Of a stretch of 64,000 nucleotides of DNA, positions 57,075-64,000 are shown one piece after another. This stretch comes from Coniella vitis. Taxonomy: Eukaryota; Ascomycota; Sordariomycetes; Diaporthales; Schizoparmaceae. A program made the translations under genes and the position numbers. Below the pieces are notes generated by a model that was given only the letters and a program-made list of their open reading frames with translations, had not been told where the DNA came from and ran no database searches. The stretch is from assembly GCA_011317545.1 (NCBI GenBank), contig WUJK01000009.1, forward strand, positions 744,001 to 808,000, written 5' to 3'. Each line of letters begins with the position of its first letter. Within the stretch, counting starts at the first letter, position 1.

Positions 57075-59769
57075 GAGTGCCGAGCGCAGATCTTGCTCTG
57101 TTGGGACTCTCCACTACGACAGCAGTGGGCACTGGGTCTGCGGAGTAAATAATAAATTAAATCTAATAACGCATACTAGATACATGTAGAAGTGTACAGT
57201 AGCCCGAACAATATTTTATTATACTCGGCTATGTATAGCTTGGATCCGAAGTTGCTGCGCCTATGCAGTACTATGGCTTTTCATGTTCACGCATACACAT
57301 TAGTAATAACACCTATTGCCCTGTCCAATATGCCCATGCTTACATAAAGCGAACAAAATGACAAAATAAATAAAATAAATAGATATACCGTGATTTCAAC
57401 CCCCCCCCCCCAAAAAAGAAGCTTTTAATAAGTTTCGATGCAGTCTACACTATATATACATTATCGGCTCTTATCTTCCACAGGTACATAGTATAGGAAC
57501 AAAGTTACGTCGCGAAAACACAGCAGCCCTTGTGTAGTATCCGGTGCGTGTTACCCCTCGCTTTCCCCTGCTCAGCAGTTTGTTCTATCTTTTTTTTTTT
57601 CCCTCCATCTTCACCCCCCCCCCCAAAAAAAAGAAAAAAAGAAAAGAAAAGAAAACGATCCCCACGGCCCCATCTGGGGAATCGGCCCAGGCTTGCAGCT
57701 TATTGTTGCAGGCAGTGTGGAGACAAACCCCATCTTGCGGTCCAATGTACACATCTACTAATAGTACTGTAGGCTAATGCGTTGGGGGCCGGGAAGGATG
57801 TGTGATGGGATTTCTCTTCTTTTTCCTCTTGTGGAAGAGTCTATTAAACAAATGTTTCCATGGTGCTGTACTATATTTTTCTTCTAAACTTTGTCCCATA
57901 CTTCCAACGGCCCATATGGCGGAGAGCACAAGTCATAATAGTAGAGAGGAAGAGAAAAAAAAAAAAAAAAAAAACGGCCACCCTGTCAGCCAAAAGCTTC
58001 AATGTCAATTGTGAAATACTGTGGGGGTTTTGTTTGTGTTTGGCTTGCATGGCTTGCATGGCGTGGGCGTGGGCGTTGCATGGCATGGCAAAGTCCTTTT
58101 TTCTTTTTTTTGTTGTTGCATCGCCGAATGGTGAGGTAGGTTACTTTGTGGATACTCACTTCTGCATACTAATCTAGTGTGTACTGTACTTAGTACATGA
58201 TGCAATTCAGAAAGGAACGGGGGGAGGAAATAGTCAGTAGGTCTCTCTATCTCTCTCTCTCTGTCTATATCTTCTCTTTTCTTGGGGGGGCCGAGGGGGG
58301 GGGGGCGCTCGAAGTGCAGTATGCTGCACATATGCTCCATATTGATGGCTACTTATACTACAATTGGGCTGAGAAGGAACCTCAGAACGGTATACTTTGC
58401 GGGTTGAGAACTCAGAAAGTAGGATTTCGAATACATGCTTTGTATCTTGCATCCTGTGTTGGTTCAAAGGTGAATTCATGTAAACATGACAGAGCTGTTG
58501 CAGTATAGAGTTTTAAAGGTCAAACACATGAGTATCCTTAGCACATGGCGATATTGTTTTTTTCTTTCTGCTTGGGGATTACATGGTAGTTTCCTCGCCG
58601 AAGGACTGAACCGTCTGCCCGGTTGGATGGGAGCACTTGAGGCACCAGGGTCACAATTTGATTTCGATAACTCGGATCCCAATTCGGTTTCCCCAGGCGG
58701 CCTTCTGAATACACATAGTACCCTTCCTTCTCTCCATCCCCGCCCCACCCGGTCTAGCGAATTCATCGGCCCCCTCTGCATCCTTCTTCGCGATGAAAGG
58801 CGTCGTTCTTGCATTCATCGCTTGTGGAAGCAGAGGGGAGTATTGGTAAGATGGAGCCAACAAGATGCTCGGGATAACATGTGATCCACCTTCTGTCAAA
58901 CCCCCCCCCACTCCCCAAAAAGCGATCCCATGGTCATGCCCTCCATCACTGGATTATTTATTTCTCCCGTTGTTGGTAGATATGAATTCTTGAGTTCAGA
59001 TATCGTTCAAATTCTTTCCTTTCCTACTAGATATTCGATTTGCTCTTGTACATGTGGCCTCGATGAAGAGAGAAGGAAAAAAAAAAAAAAAGAGATACTA
59101 TAACATTGAAAGGAAGGAAAAAAAAAAAATAAAAATAGACGCGCAAAGCAGAATGACAAATAATAAACCGCAAAAACAGATATTGATCCCCTTTGGCCCG
59201 CTATTCCTGGCAACCTTATTGACTATACCCAAACACAAAAAACTCCGCGCCAAGCGACATGACATATGCAAGGAGACAAGACAGGAAAAGACCCCCCCCC
59301 CCAAAAAAGAGTTTTAACTTTGAAAGCCAACGAAGAAAAAACAAACATGCATCGGTACTGCACCCTTTGGTGGCCATGCCGTAGCAATGAGAAGCAGTCG
59401 AAATGTCTCGAAATGGCGTCCGTTGATGGAAAGATAAAGACAGAGAGAGAGAGAGAGAACGAGGGAAGAGGGGCTGGTCCTTGTACTAATGTCGCAAGTA
59501 CATGGTAACCAGGCACCGTTGGTGCCGTCGTATCTGCATGTAACTTTTGGCGTAGCAACCGAAAGAGCGCACCACCAATCAGGAACCCTATTCTGTCTTT
59601 TTCCCCCCTCAAGTCCAGATGTGCGAATCTCAACAAGGCATAGCGTGGGGAGGTGAGTAGGTTCATAGAAAATAGAAAATAGTTAAAAAAAAAAAAAGGC
59701 GACGGAGAGCACAAAGCCAAGAGCAGTCAGTGGCAGCCATTGGTTGTTCCTCTGAGCATCACGTGTGCA

Positions 59770-59786
59770 TGCGCGCGCGCGCGCGC
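59770..59786. repeat. (GC)n alternating purine-pyrimidine tract
   Basis: Eight GC units flanked by TGCAT and ACTCTCTC; alternating GC can adopt Z-DNA. Confidence 0.9.
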
Positions 59787-62700
59787 ACTCTCTCTTTATC
59801 TCTTCTCTGCCCCATCAGACAAGCGGTGACGGGAGAATGGAGGATGGTTCCAGCGTGTAACAGCAGTTAGGAAAAAAGAATGATAGCCGCCAGCAATTCG
59901 ACAACCGCCCTCCTGTATCGGTCTCGTTCGTTCGCCGCATTGCCCCTGGGACGCAACAACCCAACTGCAGGGGTGGAGAGAGGGCATCGGGCCTCAGGCA
60001 ATGAATGGCGAGCGAGGGCTGTCGGGGAAATTGCGGCCAGTCAGTCGTTCGCTCCGGAAGCGACCCATGCATACATTCCCAAGAATGCTGGCTGATGACT
60101 GGGTGCATTGGGGAAGAGAGGGCCCATGATCCTCTGGTGCAGCGGAGTCAGCGCCGAGATGCGGACGGCCTAATAAAGCGATGGAGGTCGTGCGTCGTAG
60201 AGAATCATAACGAAATTGTGAGAGAACGCTCCAGCTGGTGTCCATGGTACTTTTCGAGAATCCCAATGACACACGTGTGTGGGCAAAGAAGAGCAGAAGG
60301 AGGGGGGGGGAAGCACAGGACTCTGCTATGGATCTGGGCATCGTGGGCAATACGAGGAGCTGCCAGAACAGTAGTCATGGGTACCTGAGCCAAGCCGCTG
60401 TGTTAATTCAATGTATTCACACAAGTATTGCCGATCAGATCAGACCGTGGTAACGTACCAAAATCAGCCGCCTTGCAGCAGGTTGAGCAGCATTCGTTCA
60501 CCAGGGGCTGATGGTCCTTGACGCACATGGTGGCGGATGGAGAGAGAGAGAGTTGGATGTGACGATGGATGTATAGCAAGCACGAGTGATGGCTGTAGGA
60601 ACCAACGTGTAAAATCTGTCTGTTGCTGTGGAGGGCGGATAGAAATGGAGAGTGTGTGAGCGAGAGAGAAACAGAGAGAGAGAGAGAGAAAGGTTGCCGA
60701 GGCTGCGTTTATATGTCTGCTTGTTCACTCGGCGTGGGTGGCTTTCTGATGCTGTCTGTGTCTGCTCGCCGGAGTGAGTGGTGGAGAGACAGACGAGGCT
60801 ATGAAGAAGTCGAGCCGGGTCTCCTTGAGGCTTATTATACTGGCTGCGGCGTTGAGGCGAACCGCGACGATCTCGAGTTGAGGGCTGACGCCAGAGTGCC
60901 CGAACAGAGAGCAAAATTGATCAGGCCAGGGTCAGCCGCCGCGTGATTGGCCAGCCGCAGATCGGTGCAACGCTGGGCTGGGCTGGGCCGGTACACAGCT
61001 CGGGGGGGAAGGTACTTTGTACCGGGTACGGATATCCTGGTACCCGCCCAAAAAGCCCTTTGCATGAGCAGAAGCCCAGGGCTTTCCCTGGGCTTCTTGT
61101 TTCTGCACCTCGAGTTGCTCGTTACTTGGGCACGCAGGCCAGGCGACTTGGCCGAGGTCCTACCTGGGTTAGGCTTGTCTACAGCATGTATGCGCGACAA
61201 GTAGGCAAGTAGTGCTACTCTGTTATAGTACTGGGAATAGTAGCGAATAGTACACGGTACCTTGTCGCGGTCCGTGCAGCCCTGCGCAGCAGTACATAGT
61301 ATACTATGGCACGACAGCTTCCTGTCCTGCTGAGGAAACGCTGCTTGCTCTGTGCCAGGACGCAACATGTACACATGGTCAGAAGCAATACGGAAGCGAG
61401 CGTACTTGTACATGGTACCTAGCAGGAAAAGGGCCGCAAAGGGCCCCTGTGGCCGGGTTGTGGGCAACGGCATGGAGTACTCTTACTCTGACTAATACAC
61501 ATACTATGTAGCAGTACATGGCAGCTCGGGCGAGTACTGTGTACATGTATCTTTGTACTCTCTGCAATGGGGAATCCCCTCTCGGCATCACCCAGACATC
61601 AAAAACGCCAGGGGCCTTTGCATTCCTGGCCAAAGGAGGCAGAGCCGTTCAGCTGGGTCTCTCGCGCTGCACAGTCTACGATGTATCAGAGCATCATGTA
61701 CAGTCGCACCAGCAAGTGCTTTTCTGCTCGTTCCTGACCCTCACCGGTAAGGTATACAGCAGCCTGCGGCTCAAGCCACACCAAGGCGATTGGACAGGCA
61801 ACAAAGACATGGCAACCAGTTTCTGGCTTTTTGGCTTGTCTTGACGGACCCTTTCCTTTCCCATCTCACCTCATCCTGCAACAGCAGAGCAAGCAATGCC
61901 GCAAATCCCCGTAGCGGTGAAGCACAAGGGCGCTGATCACAAGACTCGGCCATGTATCCGCCAGCTCGGGTGTTGCCATCGCTGGTGCTGCTCCCATAGC
62001 ATATATACACATGCACACGCCTTTGCTGTGTTGTTGCAAGTCACAGAATAGTAGCAGAGCATATACACACGCCGGGTGGGCAGGGCATTTGTTGCGTTTC
62101 ACCATGCACCTCACTTGCCTCCTCACTCGCGCTCGACGCTTTCTGCACTTTGTCCAAGACACCGAAAAGCCCGGCCGATCATGCGTCTCCTTCTCTCTCT
62201 CTGCCTCTCGACGGGAACCCTGGCACGCATTGCTGAGAGGCCTCAGCCCCCGTCTCACGCAATCTCCGTCGCCCAGCCTTTCCCGTCTCTCAGGCCGTTT
62301 GGTCCTGTCGCAGGGCAAAGCAGGCATCGATAGCGTCGGTTTTGCAACGCTTGAGCTGACCACTGATTTCACCGTCAGAGATGAGGAATGCCGGGGCTGA
62401 AGGCACCCACCCATGCGTTCGCTCCCAGAGCCGTGCTGATCCGAATATCCGCTCTATTCCCCGCCAGATCTGAGATCTCGACTTTTGCTTGCTTGCACAC
62501 CAAGACTACTAGTGTGCCAGAGTGGTATACGAACAGGAACTGCGCAGGACTGCGACTGCCTTGGCGTCTTCTGCGTGGCTTTCGTGGCGATGAAAAGCCA
62601 ATACCAATACGGCTGCAGTTGCAAACGCACAGCCGCCACCACGTTACACATCCGCCGTTTGACAGCCAAAAAGAACACCAAACCCAAAAAGAACGGAGAA

Positions 62701-62984
62701 AAAAAGGACTTGTATCAAAACGAACCGACAGGTTCCCACGTCCTGATGACCACCGGCCTCCACGTCGACAAGTCTAGCCGACCTCGCGCCATTTGCCTTT
62801 CCCCCACGATCTACAAGCCAAGGCCTGCACGTTGCGGAGGATGAACATGGCACCTCATGCGCAATGACTGATGGATGCAAGTGATAGATCGAGCACAGAT
62901 AGATACCATTTGCCATATAACTAGGCAGCCAGGTACAGCACGCACTGCGCACTTGCTACGGTGTACATGGACACACTTGACATC

Positions 62985-63000
62985 CCCCTCTCTTTCTCTT

Positions 63001-63060
<60 letters not shown>

Positions 63061-63072
63061 ACACACACACAC
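62985..63072. repeat. (CT)n-(CA)n compound microsatellite
   Basis: About 75 bp of CT units with occasional TTT interruptions, followed directly by six CA units. It is the longest simple repeat in the window. Confidence 0.95.
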
Positions 63073-64000
63073 TTTCTCTCTTCCGAATGGCAGCTTTCGC
63101 CAATCCCCAAGCCCGCATATCCTTCTCAATCGGGGGTCAAGATGCACCCTGCAGGTAGGCTAGTGCGCCTGATCAACACGTGGTCCGTGATCTCCCTCTA
63201 CTATAGTACATAGTATAGACGGGCGGGCTTCAGGGGCGCGGAATGGTCAGATATTATCTGTACTTGCGCGACTCTTGGCAGCGCATCCTGCACCACCGCC
63301 AACCTCTTGTCGTCACCCGACCACTTGCGAGCATGGAAAGGCGTGTACGTTGGGGCCAACGGCCATGTATACTCTGCACATACTCTGCCATGATGGCTTC
63401 TTTGCTTGCTCATACATACGCACATGGAGAGAACCAATATTGCCTGTCCTCACCATCATCAGCCAACAGACGTGGCCAAGTATAGCAATATCACCTCCTC
63501 CTCTGTATCTAGGCGTTGTGGCATTCAGACCAACTCATGAGCTTCAGCCCGCCTTGGATCATCAAACACGCTCACAAGCAGCAGGCCTGACATGTTGGAC
63601 CTAACCTGTCACTTCCACATGGACCCCCCCTCCTCCTTCTCCCCCTGCCTGCGATGGAGCATCCCGTCTCTTGCTTGATTACAGTCAGCACAGTAAAATA
63701 GAACCCCCCTCCCCCCCACGCTGTCTGTTCGTCAAATGATTGCGCACTGACTGTGATATGTCATGTTTGTTTTTCTCCCCTGTCTACCAAGAAAAAGAAA
63801 ATGTACCACTCTAGATCTGAACAAGACGGAGTCTGCGTTGGAGGAGAAAGACAGGGCAGGTTGTTACGGATGCTTCGGCTTGGCTGTTTGGTCCCACATG
63901 TATATGTATGTGTGTACCTTGCTGGCATCTCGAACCATTTACCAGAAACAAGCTAACCTGGATTTGATCATGCCCATAATCTGCAGCCCGAGGGGCTGAT

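Larger units (their letters stand above)
56474..64000. other. Long gene-free, microsatellite-rich region to the window end
   Basis: About 7.5 kb with no recognised gene on either strand. It carries many simple repeats and homopolymers, four C-run/A-run junctions (57400-59310) and dispersed 9-mer motifs at 57485, 61293, 61502 and 63207. It may be the long upstream region of a gene beyond the window edge. Confidence 0.55.

Noticed and set aside
57007..57132. Glu-rich frame on the minus strand (CTC repeat)
   Set aside because: Only a microsatellite translated; no other coding evidence.
60835..61473. 212-codon minus-strand frame
   Set aside because: No domain; covers repeated GGTAC palindromes and other non-coding-like sequence.
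61866..62414. 182-codon minus-strand frame
   Set aside because: Arg/Cys-rich composition with no recognisable motif; likely chance.
1..64000. Search for CRISPR arrays, insertion sequences, intact transposons, polyketide or peptide synthetase clusters, and 5S rRNA
   Set aside because: None seen; repeats present are microsatellites, homopolymers and the short dispersed motif, and no transposase or reverse-transcriptase motif was found in any frame inspected.

Overview
The window is nuclear DNA from a filamentous ascomycete. The protein-coding genes have short introns (about 45 to 340 bp) with GTRNGT-type donors. The gene set is typical of Pezizomycotina: a rhodopsin/Pth11-like integral membrane protein, a seven-helix receptor, a KTR mannosyltransferase and Exo70. 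Intergenic DNA is full of microsatellites and homopolymers. Sordariomycetes, possibly Hypocreales, is my best guess, but it is inference and not proven by any single marker. No plasmid, prophage, CRISPR, secondary-metabolite cluster or intact transposon was seen.

Layout. 0-3.5 kb: an ASTRA-associated WD40 gene (+) converging on a six-exon membrane-protein gene (-) that appears to carry a 7-nt microexon. 3.5-7.9 kb: gene-free DNA with telomere-like repeats at 6.26-6.31 kb. 7.9-12 kb: a secreted collagen-like repeat protein and a DHH-family phosphoesterase. 12-20.9 kb: one receptor gene (15.8-17.4 kb) flanked by long gene-free stretches. 21-24.4 kb: a small unknown protein and the RNA polymerase III subunit RPC5/C37. 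25.4-34.4 kb: a housekeeping block with PAT1 (-), a KTR-type alpha-1,2-mannosyltransferase (+), mitochondrial ribosomal protein uS12m (-) and a short/branched-chain acyl-CoA dehydrogenase (+). 34.9 kb: an intron-containing tRNA-Phe(GAA) (-). 35.7-48.2 kb: four minus-strand genes in a row, namely an amidohydrolase, an unknown charged protein, a large J-domain protein and an INCENP/Sli15 orthologue. 50.8-55.7 kb: a class III aminotransferase and Exo70, both (+). 55.7-64 kb: essentially gene-free apart from one doubtful 236-codon ORF.

The genes do not form a pathway cluster; they are a mixed set of core eukaryotic functions (Pol III transcription, mRNA decapping, chromosome segregation, exocytosis, Golgi glycosylation, mitochondrial translation, valine/isoleucine catabolism). 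Gene spans cover a little under half of the window. The most unexpected signals are a 9-mer, TACATAGTA and its complement, found at least 23 times and only between genes; the microexon; a GC-AG intron in front of the collagen-like protein; interstitial telomere repeats; and an apparent frame break in RPC5. Exon boundaries were derived by hand from splice consensus, reading-frame phase and family conservation. Each multi-exon model given below closes in frame, except for the alternatives noted.
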